Assembly (NCBI RefSeq): GCF_009372235.1
Contig: NZ_ML762921.1
Location: 248,001-312,000, forward strand
Reading direction: 5' to 3'
From: Dickeya oryzae
GTDB taxonomy: Bacteria; Pseudomonadota; Gammaproteobacteria; Enterobacterales; Enterobacteriaceae
DNA: 64,000 bases
The translations under genes and the position numbers were made by a program. The notes beneath the pieces are model-generated. The model saw nothing but the letters and a program-made list of their open reading frames with translations. It searched no databases and had not been told where the DNA came from. Of this stretch, positions 23,046-36,623 are shown in pieces. Within the stretch, counting starts at the first letter, position 1; the number at the start of each line of letters is the position of its first letter.

Positions 23046-24050
23046 TCAATGACGGCTCAAAAAACCACGACGATAGAGATTCCGGCGAATACGGTATAAA
23101 CCCGGCTTCGGCTTACGCGGCTCATCCAGACTGGCCAGTACCAGTTCCAGTACGCGCTCAGCCACTTCACGATGACGCTGCGCCACCGCCAGCACCTGGC
23201 ACTCAAGGAAATCCAGCAATTCATTATCACCGAATGTGGCGATAGCCAGATTGTTCGGCAAACGGCCACTCTGCCTGAGCGTTATGTCCATCACGCCCTG
23301 CAACAACGGAAACGAGGTGGTAAACAGCGCCTGCGGCATGGGGTGGGTCTTCAGGTATTCTTCAAACACTGCCGCCGCTGCACTACGCTCATAGCTGTTG
23401 GCATAGATATAATTCACCTGGCGCGGATCCTCTGCGAAGGCACGTCTGAATCCTTGCTCACGCAAAAAACTCACCGACAGTTCCGGCAGTGCACCCAGGT
23501 ACATAACCGATTCAGCAGGCACCTTACGCAGCTCTTGCGCCAGCATCTCAGCATCTTCCATGTCTGCGCCGACCACACTGGTAAAATGCTCACGATCCAG
23601 CGCGCGATCGAGGGCGATGACCGGCAGAGGATCGTTGGCCCAGCGCTGATAAAACGGGTGCTCCGGCGGCAGCGCCGTCGACACGATGATGGCATCCACC
23701 TGACGTTGCAACAGATGTTCAATGCAACGCATCTCATTATCGGGTTGATCCTCGGAACAGGCGATCAGCAACTGATAACCACGCTGCCGGGCCTGACGCT
23801 CCAGATAATTGGCGATACGGGTGTAACTGGTGTTTTCCAGATCAGGAATGACCAGCCCGATAGAACGGGTACGCCCGGCACGCAAACCAGCTGCGACGGC
23901 GTTCGGATGGTAGTTATGCTCCCTGACCACCGCCATCACTTTCTCAACGGTCTTATCGCTGACACGATATTGTTTCGCTTTACCGTTAATCACATAACTG
24001 GCCGTTGTACGCGAAACCCCAGCAAGACGCGCGATTTCATCCAGTTTCAC
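23046..24050 (-). CDS. cra: catabolite repressor/activator Cra (FruR)
   Basis: Cra is a LacI-family regulator that senses fructose phosphates and switches between glycolysis and gluconeogenesis. The GTG start at 24050 (then [20 protein letters not shown]) gives 334 residues, equal to E. coli. The helix-turn-helix is at residues 3-25, the hinge near 50-60 ([16 protein letters not shown]), and the periplasmic-binding-protein-like sensor follows, ending [14 protein letters not shown] 19-codon ORF at 24106-24047 ends in a TGA that overlaps the GTG start, so it could couple translation, like the fruL leader known upstream of fruR. ilvIH lies upstream behind its terminator, as in E. coli. Confidence 0.97.
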   Translation of the reverse strand: MKLDEIARLAGVSRTTASYVINGKAKQYRVSDKTVEKVMAVVREHNYHPNAVAAGLRAGRTRSIGLVIPDLENTSYTRIANYLERQARQRGYQLLIACSEDQPDNEMRCIEHLLQRQVDAIIVSTALPPEHPFYQRWANDPLPVIALDRALDREHFTSVVGADMEDAEMLAQELRKVPAESVMYLGALPELSVSFLREQGFRRAFAEDPRQVNYIYANSYERSAAAAVFEEYLKTHPMPQALFTTSFPLLQGVMDITLRQSGRLPNNLAIATFGDNELLDFLECQVLAVAQRHREVAERVLELVLASLDEPRKPKPGLYRIRRNLYRRGFLSRH

Positions 24051-24185
24051 TGGCAACCCCTTAATAAGCCGGACAAAAAACAAAGAATGGAAAGATAACC
24101 ATGCATTAACCGTGGATATGATACCGATCTAAACGCAGAAAACACTGACGGGCAACCGCTTTTATTATTTACAGCAATCAGGATC

Positions 24186-24212
24186 AAAAAAGCCCGGCTT
24201 CATGGCCGGGCT
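24186..24212 (-). terminator. intrinsic terminator of ilvIH
   Basis: On the minus strand AGCCCGGC pairs with GCCGGGCT around a short loop and is followed by a run of Ts. It lies about 80 bases beyond the ilvH stop and separates ilvIH from cra. Confidence 0.8.
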
Positions 24213-24293
24213 CAATAATACCACCAGAAAAGCAGGTATTGCCGTATGAAAATCAGCAAATCGTCAAACAATCGACGACATTTCAGCACTGCG

Positions 24294-24785
24294 TCAGCGC
24301 ATAACGCGATCTCCGCGCGATACGCCTACAACGCCAGAACGCGCCACTTCAACAATTTCAGCCACTTCGCGCACGCTGTTAAGAAACGCATCCAGCTTCT
24401 CGCTGGTCCCCGCCAGTTGCACGGTATACAGCGATGCCGTGACATCGACAATCTGCCCGCGGAAGATTTCCGCACTGCGTTTGACCTCTTCGCGGCCATA
24501 ACCGGTGGCCTGCAATTTCACCAGCATCAGTTCACGCTCAACGTACGCGCCCTGACCCAGTTCGCTAACCCGCAGCACGTCCACCAGTTTATGCAGTTGC
24601 TTTTCAATCTGCTCCAGCACTTTCTCGTCACCCACGGTCTGGATGGTCATCCGCGACAAGGTAGGGTCGTCCGTCGGGGCGACGGTCAGGCTTTCAATGT
24701 TGTAACCGCGTTGAGAAAACAGGCCAATCACGCGCGACAGAGCACCCGATTCGTTCTCCAGCAATACCGACAAAATACGACGCAT
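24294..24785 (-). CDS. ilvH: acetolactate synthase III small subunit IlvH
   Basis: IlvH is the regulatory subunit of acetohydroxyacid synthase III and confers valine inhibition. The ATG at 24785 ([20 protein letters not shown]) gives 163 residues, as in E. coli. The ACT domain occupies about 1-75, with [18 protein letters not shown], and a second ferredoxin-like domain follows. The start is 2 bases past the ilvI stop. The upstream in-frame ATG at 24815 lies inside ilvI and adds residues not found in the family. Confidence 0.96.
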   Translation of the reverse strand: MRRILSVLLENESGALSRVIGLFSQRGYNIESLTVAPTDDPTLSRMTIQTVGDEKVLEQIEKQLHKLVDVLRVSELGQGAYVERELMLVKLQATGYGREEVKRSAEIFRGQIVDVTASLYTVQLAGTSEKLDAFLNSVREVAEIVEVARSGVVGVSRGDRVMR

Positions 24786-24787
24786 GA

Positions 24788-26509
24788 TCAGGTCCTCTCC
24801 GTTTTGCTTAGCCACATCTCATCCATCCCGCCACCGCGGATCTGCATCGGATAGACATGCTCGCTGCTGTCTACCCGCACATCCACAAACACCAGCCGAT
24901 TTTTCTGTTCCAGCGCCGCTTTCAACTTCGGCTCCAGCTCATCCGGGGTATCGATGGTGATGCCGACATGGCCGTAGGCTTCCGCCAGCTTGACGAAGTC
25001 TGGCAGGGATTCCATGTAAGAACTGGAGTGACGGCCGGAGTAGATCATGTCCTGCCACTGTTTCACCATACCGAGGAAGCGGTTATTCAGGCTCACCACC
25101 ACAATCGGCAGGTCATATTGCAGTGCGGTAGACAGCTCCTGAATATTCATCTGGATACTGCCGTCACCGGTCACGCAGATAACCGTTTCTTCTGGCAATG
25201 CCAGCTTGATACCCAGCGCGGCAGGCAAACCGAAGCCCATTGTCCCCAGGCCGCCGGAATTGACCCAACGACGCGGCTGGTCAAACGGATAATACAGCGC
25301 AGCGAACATTTGATGCTGCCCCACATCGGATGCCACGTAAGCCTTGCCTTGTGTCAGGCGATGCAGCGTTTCGATAACCGCCTGTGGTTTGATGGCGTCA
25401 CCATCGGTGTTGTATTTCAGGCACTGACGGGAACGCCACTGCTCGATACGCAGCCACCAGTCACGCATCGCGTCAAATTTCTGCTGAACCTCACCACCTT
25501 GCGTCAGCAGCTCCAGCATCAGGCTTAACACCTGACGTGCATCGCCGACGATCGGAATATCCGCCGCCACCGTTTTAGAGATGGACGCCGGGTCGATATC
25601 GATGTGCAAAATGGTGGCGTTCGGGCAGTACTTCGCAAGATTATTGGTGGTTCTGTCGTCAAAACGAACCCCAACAGCGAAGATAACATCAGCGTTATGC
25701 ATCGCCATGTTGGCTTCGTAGGTACCGTGCATGCCAAGCATACCGAGACTCTGACGATGGGTGCCCGGGAAACCGCCCAGCCCCATCAACGAGCTTGCCA
25801 CTGGCAGGTTGAGTTTTTCCGCCAGTTCGCGCAGTTCCTGATGGCAATTGGCGTTGACAACGCCGCCACCGCTGTAAATGACCGGGCGCTCGGCGGCCAG
25901 CAATGTTTGCAGCGCGCGTTTGATTTGGCCTTTGTGCCCCTGCACCGTCGGGTTATAAGAGCGCAGACTGACCTGATCAGGATAGGCATACGGCAGCTTT
26001 TTCGCCGGATTAAGAATATCTTTTGGCAAATCCACCACCACCGGTCCTGGACGCCCCGTCGACGCCAGATAGAAGGCTTTTTTCAGCACGGTGGGAATGT
26101 CTTCGGTCTGCTTAACCAGATAACTGTGCTTCACCACCGGGCGGGAAATCCCCACCATGTCGCATTCCTGAAAGGCGTCATACCCGATAAGTGACGTCGC
26201 CACCTGGCCGGAAATCACCACCAGCGGAATGGAATCCATGTACGCGGTGGCAATACCGGTAATGGCATTGGTTGCGCCCGGCCCCGAGGTCACGAGCACG
26301 ACGCCGACTTCACCCGTCGCTCTGGCGTAGCCGTCTGCCATATGTACTGCGCCCTGCTCGTGGCGCACCAGAATGTGTTCTATACCGCCAACGGTGTGCA
26401 GCGCATCGTAAATATCCAGCACCGCACCGCCCGGATAGCCGAACACATGTTTTACGCCCTGATCGATCAACGATCGAATCACCATCTCGGCGCCTGACAA
26501 CATCTCCAT
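24788..26509 (-). CDS. ilvI: acetolactate synthase III large subunit IlvI
   Basis: IlvI is the ThDP- and FAD-dependent catalytic subunit making acetolactate and acetohydroxybutyrate, the first common step of branched-chain amino acid synthesis. It is 573 residues (E. coli 574). The catalytic glutamate lies in [17 protein letters not shown], the ThDP motif is [15 protein letters not shown] near 427, and the ending [11 protein letters not shown] is conserved. The upstream region lacks the leuO gene found in E. coli. AHAS I (ilvBN) is also in this window, about 17 kb away. Confidence 0.97.
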   Translation of the reverse strand: MEMLSGAEMVIRSLIDQGVKHVFGYPGGAVLDIYDALHTVGGIEHILVRHEQGAVHMADGYARATGEVGVVLVTSGPGATNAITGIATAYMDSIPLVVISGQVATSLIGYDAFQECDMVGISRPVVKHSYLVKQTEDIPTVLKKAFYLASTGRPGPVVVDLPKDILNPAKKLPYAYPDQVSLRSYNPTVQGHKGQIKRALQTLLAAERPVIYSGGGVVNANCHQELRELAEKLNLPVASSLMGLGGFPGTHRQSLGMLGMHGTYEANMAMHNADVIFAVGVRFDDRTTNNLAKYCPNATILHIDIDPASISKTVAADIPIVGDARQVLSLMLELLTQGGEVQQKFDAMRDWWLRIEQWRSRQCLKYNTDGDAIKPQAVIETLHRLTQGKAYVASDVGQHQMFAALYYPFDQPRRWVNSGGLGTMGFGLPAALGIKLALPEETVICVTGDGSIQMNIQELSTALQYDLPIVVVSLNNRFLGMVKQWQDMIYSGRHSSSYMESLPDFVKLAEAYGHVGITIDTPDELEPKLKAALEQKNRLVFVDVRVDSSEHVYPMQIRGGGMDEMWLSKTERT

Positions 26510-26888
26510 GGGTTTGCCTCTTATTGTTCAGATAGCGAGTTGCTTCTGCATTGACAGGGGAACCCCCCGCGCTCATTAGACGATACACGGTGAATGAAAC
26601 AACAGCGTGCGAGCTTGCGCCACACGCCTGCGCTTTCACAGTATATCGCCCGGGTTTTTACATATAACTTATTAACATAACGCCAGATTATGACGCAGGC
26701 AAACGCTGCTGCCGGGCTGGCAACGGTGAGATAATGGTAAATCAACTGTTAAAAGAGGAACGAAACAGATAAAACGCTGGGGAGTGACCACGGCATTAAA
26801 AAATATCCCGCCGTGGTCAGGCATTACAGAGTGAAATATTGACGATAAAAATGCGACTCAACGTGCGTCATCGCCGTCGAAATGTCTG
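26510..26888. other. ilvIH upstream region
   Basis: This 379-base gap holds the probable ilvIH control region. A possible minus-strand promoter is TATACT at 26645-26640 with TTATAT 16 bases upstream. A 9-bp hairpin (GACCACGGC at 26786-26794 with its complement at 26810-26818, the loop AT-rich) lies just beyond the end of the acyl-CoA ligase gene. Lrp sites are known upstream of ilvIH in E. coli, but I cannot identify them here. Small open frames in this gap look spurious. Confidence 0.4.
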
Positions 26889-28694
26889 CTACTCGGTGTA
26901 CATTGCCTCAATTTCCAGCTGATAACGCTGATGAATGACCTTACGACGGAGTTTTAATGTTGGAGTCAGTTCGCCTTCCTCCTGACTAAACGGCGTCGGC
27001 AACAAGGTGAATTTCTTCACCTGCTCAAAGCGGGCAAACTCTTTTTGTACCTCACGCAGCCGCTGTTCAAACAGCGACACAATATGGCTATGGCGCAACA
27101 GCTCCAGCCGGTCCTGATAACGCAGGTTAATCGAATGGGCATACTCTTCCAGTGCTTCAAAACACGGCACAATCAACGCAGAGACATATTTGCGGGCATC
27201 CGCTATCACCGCGACCTGCTCAATGAAACGATCCTGCCCCAGTGCCCCTTCCAAATGCTGTGGCGCAATGTATTTGCCGCCTGAGGTTTTCATCAGATCT
27301 TTGAGGCGTTCGGTGATGAACAGGTTACCGTTCCCGTCTACGTCACCCACATCACCGGTTTTAAACCAGCCGTCTGGTGTGAACGCGGCCTCAGTGTCTT
27401 GTGGACGCTGGTAGTAGCCGCGCATCACAGTCGCACCACGTACCTGGATTTCATTTTGCTCGCCGATACGCACCTCAATACCCGGCAATGGCGTCCCCAC
27501 CGATCCGAGCAGGTACTGATTCGCTTCCCAGCAGGACACCGTGGCGCAGGTTTCCGTCAGGCCGTAACCATAAACGATACGCACCCCCATCGCCTGAAAG
27601 AAAGCGATGATATTGTCATCCAGACGCGCACCCGCCGCTGGCAGAAAACGCACCTTTCCTCCCAGCAACTGACGCAGACGTGACAATACCAGTCGATCAG
27701 CAAGCTGGCAGGTCAGCGCATTCCACACACCAGCGCGTTTTCCGGCTTGTTGGCGTAAAAACCGCTTCGTGCCTTGGGCGATTCCCCAATGAAACAGCGC
27801 ACGTCGATGCCACGGTGCCTGCGCCACTTTTTCATGGATTGCGCTAAACACCTTCTCGTAAAAACGCGGTACGGCACACATCACCGTCGGGCTCACCGCT
27901 GTCATCGCCGCACGTACCTGATTGGTATCACGCAGATACACATTCTGTGCGCCGCGGTGCATGATAAGGAAGCTCCAGGCACGTTCGAATACGTGCGATA
28001 ACGGCAAAAAGCATAGCGACACGTCCTGTTCGCTTATCTGCAACCGCTCATCATGCAACATCAGTTGGGTTGCCATGTTGGCGTAATCCAGCATGACGCC
28101 TTTCGGCTCACCGGTAGTACCGGAGGTATAGATGAGCGTGAACAGATCGTGCAGATCCCGCTCTGCCACACGCTGGCGCAGGACAGACTCCCACACGGAT
28201 AACTCGGCCTGCGCTTCAAACTCCTGCAGTGAGACGGCAATATCGCAACCCCGGCGACGTGTCTGCTCATCAAGCAAAATAATGGTGCGCAGTTGTGGGC
28301 AGGTACTGCGCAGCGACATCAGCAAATCAAACTGTGCCTGACCGCCCACAAAAACGGTTCGGATATCCGCCTCATTGAGAATAAAGGCCGCCTGTTGCGC
28401 CGCACTGGTGGCATAAAGCGGCACGGTAATCGCGCGCAAGTGCAACAATGCCAGGTCTGCCAGCGACCAGTTGATCGAATTATCAGAGAAGATGGCCACC
28501 CGCTCCTGAACATCAACGCCCACTCCCAGCAGGCCGCAGGCGATGCGGCGAATACGCTCGCCCACCTGATGCCAGTCAAGTTGCTGTTCCTGATCGGGTT
28601 CCCATTCACGAAACGCCAGCGCGTCAGGACGTTGGGCTATTTGTTGCTGAATGCGGTGAACCAGATGGTATTGTGGGAGTAAATTCGTCTTCAT
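26889..28694 (-). CDS. long-chain acyl-CoA synthetase family AMP-forming ligase
   Basis: A 601-residue member of the ANL superfamily that adenylates a carboxylate and normally transfers it to CoA. The P loop is LIYTSGTTGEPKGVML near residue 188, the A5 motif YGYGLTETCATVS near 383, and GWFKTGDVGDVDGNGNLFITER with LKDLMKTSGGKYIAP are the A7-A10 region. It resembles the long eukaryote-like FAA/FadD15 type rather than E. coli FadD. The substrate cannot be told from sequence. It stands between ilvIH and the leu operon where E. coli has leuO, divergent from leu. Confidence 0.88.
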   Translation of the reverse strand: MKTNLLPQYHLVHRIQQQIAQRPDALAFREWEPDQEQQLDWHQVGERIRRIACGLLGVGVDVQERVAIFSDNSINWSLADLALLHLRAITVPLYATSAAQQAAFILNEADIRTVFVGGQAQFDLLMSLRSTCPQLRTIILLDEQTRRRGCDIAVSLQEFEAQAELSVWESVLRQRVAERDLHDLFTLIYTSGTTGEPKGVMLDYANMATQLMLHDERLQISEQDVSLCFLPLSHVFERAWSFLIMHRGAQNVYLRDTNQVRAAMTAVSPTVMCAVPRFYEKVFSAIHEKVAQAPWHRRALFHWGIAQGTKRFLRQQAGKRAGVWNALTCQLADRLVLSRLRQLLGGKVRFLPAAGARLDDNIIAFFQAMGVRIVYGYGLTETCATVSCWEANQYLLGSVGTPLPGIEVRIGEQNEIQVRGATVMRGYYQRPQDTEAAFTPDGWFKTGDVGDVDGNGNLFITERLKDLMKTSGGKYIAPQHLEGALGQDRFIEQVAVIADARKYVSALIVPCFEALEEYAHSINLRYQDRLELLRHSHIVSLFEQRLREVQKEFARFEQVKKFTLLPTPFSQEEGELTPTLKLRRKVIHQRYQLEIEAMYTE

Positions 28695-28850
28695 GCGCGT
28701 AAAAGTCTGACAATCTCAAAAATAGGCGTAAAAACCGGGCAGGCAGTCTACCGCGCCCATCAGTAGCGTCAAAGCCCTTTACGCCGCTTTTCCACCAGTA
28801 ATGTGACGGGCAAAACACCCCGAATATCACCACCGGCGATGATCCCGATG

Positions 28851-28879
28851 TTGACATCACTGCGGGAATCAAGTACCAA
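28851..28879 (+). promoter_or_regulatory. leu operon promoter
   Basis: TTGACA at 28851-28856 and TACCAA at 28874-28879 are 17 bases apart. The segment from TTGACATC to TAAAAGCA resembles the E. coli leu promoter as I remember it. It lies about 45 bases before the leuL start. Confidence 0.65.
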
Positions 28880-28925
28880 TAAAAGCAGAACTTCGTTTTC
28901 AACTCATTTTGGATACTGAAACAGC

Positions 28926-29009
28926 ATGTTTAACGTCGCTCAGCTACCAGGCCTACTACTAAACGCATATTATTTGCGCGGTATGCCGGTGGGCGAAATT
29001 CAGAGCTGA
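28926..29009 (+). CDS. leuL: leu operon leader peptide LeuL
   Basis: A 27-residue leader peptide containing GLLLNAYYLRG and PVGEIQ, close to the E. coli leader GLLLLNAFIVRG and PVGGIQ. Four of its leucine codons are the rare CTA (one at codon 7, three in a row at 10-12). Slow reading of these when Leu-tRNA is scarce would prevent the terminator downstream from forming. Too short for ORF-length gene finding. Confidence 0.92.
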   Translation: MFNVAQLPGLLLNAYYLRGMPVGEIQS

Positions 29010-29024
29010 TTTCAGGTCCCCCCA

Positions 29025-29059
29025 TAAAAAAACCCGCGCCGTTGCGCGGGTTTTTTTTT
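29025..29059 (+). terminator. leu attenuator terminator
   Basis: CCCGCGC pairs with GCGCGGG around CGTT, flanked by an A run and followed by nine Ts. It lies between leuL and leuA and is the attenuator at which transcription ends when leucine is plentiful. Confidence 0.93.
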
Positions 29060-29102
29060 ACTCGCCGGGCGCCCAGGCAAACAGAACAAAGGAACCAGAC
29101 CG

Positions 29103-33171
<4,069 letters not shown>

Positions 33172-33182
33172 GAGAGGCAACC

Positions 33183-33785
33183 ATGGCTAAATTTACCCAA
33201 CACACTGGTTTGGTGGTGCCGCTGGATGCCGCCAACGTCGATACCGATGCGATTATCCCGAAGCAGTTTCTGCAAAAGGTGACCCGTACCGGTTTCGGTC
33301 AGCATCTGTTTCACGACTGGCGTTTTCTGGACGATGCCGGTCAGCAGCCTAACCCGGATTTCGTGCTGAATCAGCCGCGCTATAAAGGTGCGAGCATTCT
33401 GCTGGCACGCGAAAACTTCGGCTGTGGCTCTTCCCGCGAGCACGCGCCGTGGGCGTTGACCGACTACGGTTTTAAGGTCGTTATCGCCCCGAGCTTCGCC
33501 GATATTTTCTACGGTAACTCGTTTAACAACCAGCTGCTGCCCGTCAAACTGAGCGATGCCGATATCGACGACCTGTTCAAACTGGTAGCCAGCCATGAAG
33601 GGATTACCTTCACCGTGGATCTGGAAGCACAGCAGGTTAAAGCAGGCGAGAAGACCTATTCGTTTGAAATAGACAGCTTCCGCCGTCACTGCATGATAAA
33701 CGGCCTGGACAGTATCGGCCTGACGCTGCAGCACGACGCCTCCATCGCTCGCTACGAGCAGCAACAACCGGCGTTTCTGCGCTAG
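33183..33785 (+). CDS. leuD: isopropylmalate isomerase small subunit LeuD
   Basis: LeuD is the swivel domain of isopropylmalate isomerase. It is 200 residues (E. coli 201). [13 protein letters not shown] near residue 18 and [13 protein letters not shown] near 81 are the diagnostic sequences. It starts 11 bases after leuC with an AGAGAGG site and is the last gene of the operon, followed by a strong terminator. Confidence 0.98.
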   Translation: MAKFTQHTGLVVPLDAANVDTDAIIPKQFLQKVTRTGFGQHLFHDWRFLDDAGQQPNPDFVLNQPRYKGASILLARENFGCGSSREHAPWALTDYGFKVVIAPSFADIFYGNSFNNQLLPVKLSDADIDDLFKLVASHEGITFTVDLEAQQVKAGEKTYSFEIDSFRRHCMINGLDSIGLTLQHDASIARYEQQQPAFLR

Positions 33786-33810
33786 TTTGGCCTTGCTGTT
33801 TTATTGCACG

Positions 33811-33838
33811 AACAAAGCCCACTTCTGTGGGCTTTGTT
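33811..33838. terminator. two-way terminator between leuD and the SIP gene
   Basis: AACAAAGCCCAC pairs with GTGGGCTTTGTT around TTCT, a perfect 12-bp stem between convergent genes. The stem ends in T-rich sequence on the plus strand and likewise on the minus strand. Confidence 0.8.
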
Positions 33839-33848
33839 GTCAACAACC

Positions 33849-34751
33849 TCAGTGGGAACGCGGACCCCGGCTCCAGTAGGCCATAAAGGTGACGGACTCC
33901 TGCGCCAGGCCTTTTTCTGCCAGCAGATACCGGCGCAGCGCCTTCACCGCTGAGGATTCCGTGGCCACCCACCCGAAGAACTGCCCCTGCTGCGTGCTGG
34001 CCGGTTCCCACACCTTCTCGCCCTCTGCGATATCTGCCACCATCACTGGCTGTGCTGCTACCTGCGCTGCCGGGCATGACCAATGACGCGCCGCTTCCAG
34101 CAAACGCTCACCACAGGTCGCGCCCGTGCCTTCACGCGGCAACCAGACCACCTCGGCGAACGGCAAATTGCGATAATCGTCAGTGCAATCGGCCTGTAAC
34201 GGTACTTCGATAAATGCCTGCACCTGCGGCGGGTTATCCTGCTGCGCCAACTGTTCCAGAATGCCTTTGATGGCTGGCAACGCGGTTTCATCGCCCATCA
34301 ACAGCACCTGACGGGTGTTGGCTGACAGCACCCACTCATAACCGCCGTTATCGCCGGCGAAGTCACCACGTGGTGCCACTACCTGCAATGTCGCACCCGG
34401 TTGCGCACTCAGCACCCACGCTGACGCTGGACCTTCCGTGCCATGCACCACAAACTCCACCACCATTTCGCCGGTTTCGGTATCCAGACTGCGCAACGTA
34501 TAAGTACGCGGGATGGGGCGCTGTGGCTTCGGCATAGCCTGCACCAGCTTATACCACTCACCCACATCCGGCAGGCGTGGCGGCGTGCCGTCTTCAGCAG
34601 GCAACAGCACTTTAATGCGTTGATCCGGCGCGCAGATTTTCATCTTTTTCACCGACTCACCACGAAAGACACAGCGCATTAGCGAGGGGGTAAGCAATGT
34701 CTTATGGGCCAACGTCACATCAAACACTTTATATTCCTTTACCCCAGCCAT
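33849..34751 (-). CDS. siderophore-interacting protein (ferric-siderophore reductase family)
   Basis: A 300-residue cytoplasmic flavoprotein of the SIP/ViuB family, which releases iron from ferric siderophores by reduction with NAD(P)H. The FAD-binding motif RTYTLRSLD is near residue 82, the phosphate region VVAPRGDF near 125, and the NAD-site-like VLLMGDETALPAI near 148. The protein ends WSRGPRSH. It is divergent from tnaC-tnaA, with a Fur-box-like site upstream, so iron repression is likely. In E. coli this position lies between leuD and setA and has no such gene. Confidence 0.88.
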   Translation of the reverse strand: MAGVKEYKVFDVTLAHKTLLTPSLMRCVFRGESVKKMKICAPDQRIKVLLPAEDGTPPRLPDVGEWYKLVQAMPKPQRPIPRTYTLRSLDTETGEMVVEFVVHGTEGPASAWVLSAQPGATLQVVAPRGDFAGDNGGYEWVLSANTRQVLLMGDETALPAIKGILEQLAQQDNPPQVQAFIEVPLQADCTDDYRNLPFAEVVWLPREGTGATCGERLLEAARHWSCPAAQVAAQPVMVADIAEGEKVWEPASTQQGQFFGWVATESSAVKALRRYLLAEKGLAQESVTFMAYWSRGPRSH

Positions 34752-34845
34752 AACCTGTCTTTACCTCTTTGTTAGTGACTCCACGGCAACACGCCCCAGC
34801 AACTGGTTCCGATGCCAAACGTCGACTGTTTTAACATTAAAAAAT

Positions 34846-34864
34846 GCTAATGAGAACCATTATT
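34846..34864. promoter_or_regulatory. probable Fur box
   Basis: GCTAATGAGAACCATTATT matches the 19-base Fur consensus (GATAATGATAATCATTATC) at 15 positions. It lies about 95 bases upstream of the SIP gene start and 125 bases before tnaC. It most likely serves the iron-related gene. Confidence 0.72.
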
Positions 34865-34988
34865 GAATCAATTTTAATTCTCATATAAGACCAGCGCTGT
34901 CAGTGCGGGATTGCCCGCGTGATCACGGTTTTATCCGGTACTTTTGCCCTATTCTGATTGTTCGTTATTCACGAGATAAGGAGACCTC

Positions 34989-35099
34989 ATGACACGCATC
35001 ATCCGGTGTTATCGCCTGAGCCTCTCCGGCGACTGTCGCCCCTGGTTCAACATCGACCACCGCCTTACCGACGATTTCCCACGCTCGCTTCATGCCTGA
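34989..35099 (+). CDS. tnaC: tryptophanase leader peptide TnaC, C-terminally extended
   Basis: A 36-residue leader with AAGGAG 5 bases before its ATG. It contains WFNID, the TnaC core. W19, D23 and P31 keep exactly the spacing of the E. coli arrest residues W12, D16 and P24. In E. coli the proline is the last codon before the stop; here RSLHA follows it. Tryptophan-dependent stalling would therefore occur during elongation rather than at the stop codon. It lies 100 bases before tnaA and was too short for length-based gene calling. Confidence 0.88.
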   Translation: MTRIIRCYRLSLSGDCRPWFNIDHRLTDDFPRSLHA

Positions 35100-35101
35100 T
35101 T

Positions 35102-35123
35102 CAGCATCTCGCTGATTTTTTCC
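35102..35123 (+). terminator. weak hairpin with T run between tnaC and tnaA
   Basis: TCAGC pairs with GCTGA around ATCTC and is followed by six Ts, starting 3 bases after the tnaC stop. The stem is only 5 bp. In E. coli this region is terminated by Rho. Here an intrinsic element could add to that, but this is speculative. Confidence 0.35.
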
Positions 35124-35199
35124 TTTTATTTCAATTTATTGTTTTTTGACGTCATACAGCGGCAAACCGGCCTGCTGACTGGCGTTATGGAGAAAGTGC

Positions 35200-36600
35200 A
35201 TGAAACGCATCCCTGAGCCTTTTCGTATTAAAATGGTAGAAAACATCCGTATGACCACCCGCGACGAACGGGAACGCGCCTTGCAGGAAGCAGGCTATAA
35301 CCCGTTTTTGTTACGCAGTGAGGATGTCTACATCGACCTGTTGACCGACTCCGGTACCGGTGCCATGAGCGACCGCCAGTGGGCCGGGCTGATGATGGGC
35401 GACGAAGCCTATGCCGGGTCGCGCAACTACTACCATCTGTGCGATCAGGTGAAAGCGCTACTGGGTTATCCGTTCACGATTCCGACCCATCAGGGCCGTG
35501 GCGCGGAACAGATTCTGTTCCCGTGTCTGATTGCCAAGAAGCAACGCGCTGGCGGCGGCAAAAAACCGGTGTTCATTTCCAACTTCCATTTTGACACCAC
35601 CGCGGCCCATGTGGAGCTAAACGGTGCACGCGCCATCAATGTGGTGACCCCCAAAGCCTTCGACACCACCACCTATTACGACTGGAAAGGCGACTTCGAC
35701 CTTGACCTGTTACAGACCACCATCGAGCAACACGGTGCGGACAACGTCGTGGCGATTATCACCACCGTCACCTGCAACAGCTCCGGCGGCCAGCCGATTT
35801 CAATGGGCAATATGCGTGAGGTGTATCGCATCGCGCAGCAGCACGGGATCCCGGTCGTGATCGACTCGGCCCGGTTTTGCGAAAACGCCTGGTTTATCAA
35901 ACAACGTGAAGCCGGTTATGAGAACCGCTCGATCAAAGCGATCGTCCATGAGATGTACCAGTACGGTGACATGCTCACCATGTCCGCGAAGAAGGATCCG
36001 ATGGTGAACATCGGCGGACTGTGCTGTTTTCGCAGCGACGAAGATCTGTTCAACGAGGTACGCATCCGCTGTGTACCAATGGAAGGGTTTGTGACCTACG
36101 GTGGGCTGGCCGGGCGTGATATGGAAGCGCTGGCTATCGGTCTGGAAGAAGGTATGAACGAAGACTACCTGACCTATCGTATCGGCCAGGTGACCTACCT
36201 CGGCGAGCGCCTGCGTGCCGGTGGGATTCCGATTCAATACCCGGTAGGTGGGCATGCGGTGTTTGTCGATGCGAAAAAGCTGCTGCCGCATATCCCGGCG
36301 GAGCAGTTCCCGGCACAAGCGCTGAATAATGAGCTGTATCTGGAAGCGGGTATCCGCAGTGTAGAAATCGGTTCATTGCTGCTGGGGCGTGACCCGGATA
36401 CCGGCGAACAGAAACCGTCGCCGCTGGAACTGCTGCGTCTGACCATTCCGCGTCGGGTGTACACCAACGATCACATGGACTATATCGCCGACTCGCTGAT
36501 TGCACTGAAAGAAAGGGCCAGCAGCATCAAAGGCCTGACGTTCACCTATGAGCCGCCGGTATTGCGCCACTTTGTCGCCCGGCTGAAACCGGTGGAATAA
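35200..36600 (+). CDS. tnaA: tryptophanase TnaA
   Basis: TnaA is the PLP enzyme that splits tryptophan into indole, pyruvate and ammonia. It is 466 residues (E. coli 471). [18 protein letters not shown] and [14 protein letters not shown] lie near residues 45-75, the PLP lysine is in MSAKKDPMV near 264, and the ending [16 protein letters not shown] matches tryptophanase. The His of LRHF separates it from tyrosine phenol-lyase, which has Phe there. No tnaB permease follows; the gene is convergent with SgrS. Indole production is a known Dickeya trait. Confidence 0.95.
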   Translation: MKRIPEPFRIKMVENIRMTTRDERERALQEAGYNPFLLRSEDVYIDLLTDSGTGAMSDRQWAGLMMGDEAYAGSRNYYHLCDQVKALLGYPFTIPTHQGRGAEQILFPCLIAKKQRAGGGKKPVFISNFHFDTTAAHVELNGARAINVVTPKAFDTTTYYDWKGDFDLDLLQTTIEQHGADNVVAIITTVTCNSSGGQPISMGNMREVYRIAQQHGIPVVIDSARFCENAWFIKQREAGYENRSIKAIVHEMYQYGDMLTMSAKKDPMVNIGGLCCFRSDEDLFNEVRIRCVPMEGFVTYGGLAGRDMEALAIGLEEGMNEDYLTYRIGQVTYLGERLRAGGIPIQYPVGGHAVFVDAKKLLPHIPAEQFPAQALNNELYLEAGIRSVEIGSLLLGRDPDTGEQKPSPLELLRLTIPRRVYTNDHMDYIADSLIALKERASSIKGLTFTYEPPVLRHFVARLKPVE

Positions 36601-36623
36601 CGCGCCACCATCAAACCTGCCAT

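Noticed and set aside
34958-35149. 63-codon ORF overlapping tnaC
   Set aside because: A different frame over the tnaC leader. The tnaC frame has the ribosome binding site and the arrest residues.
35200-36600. Tyrosine phenol-lyase instead of tryptophanase
   Set aside because: The C-terminal LRHF, the TFTYEP ending and the tnaC leader all point to tryptophanase. Tyrosine phenol-lyase has Phe in place of this His.
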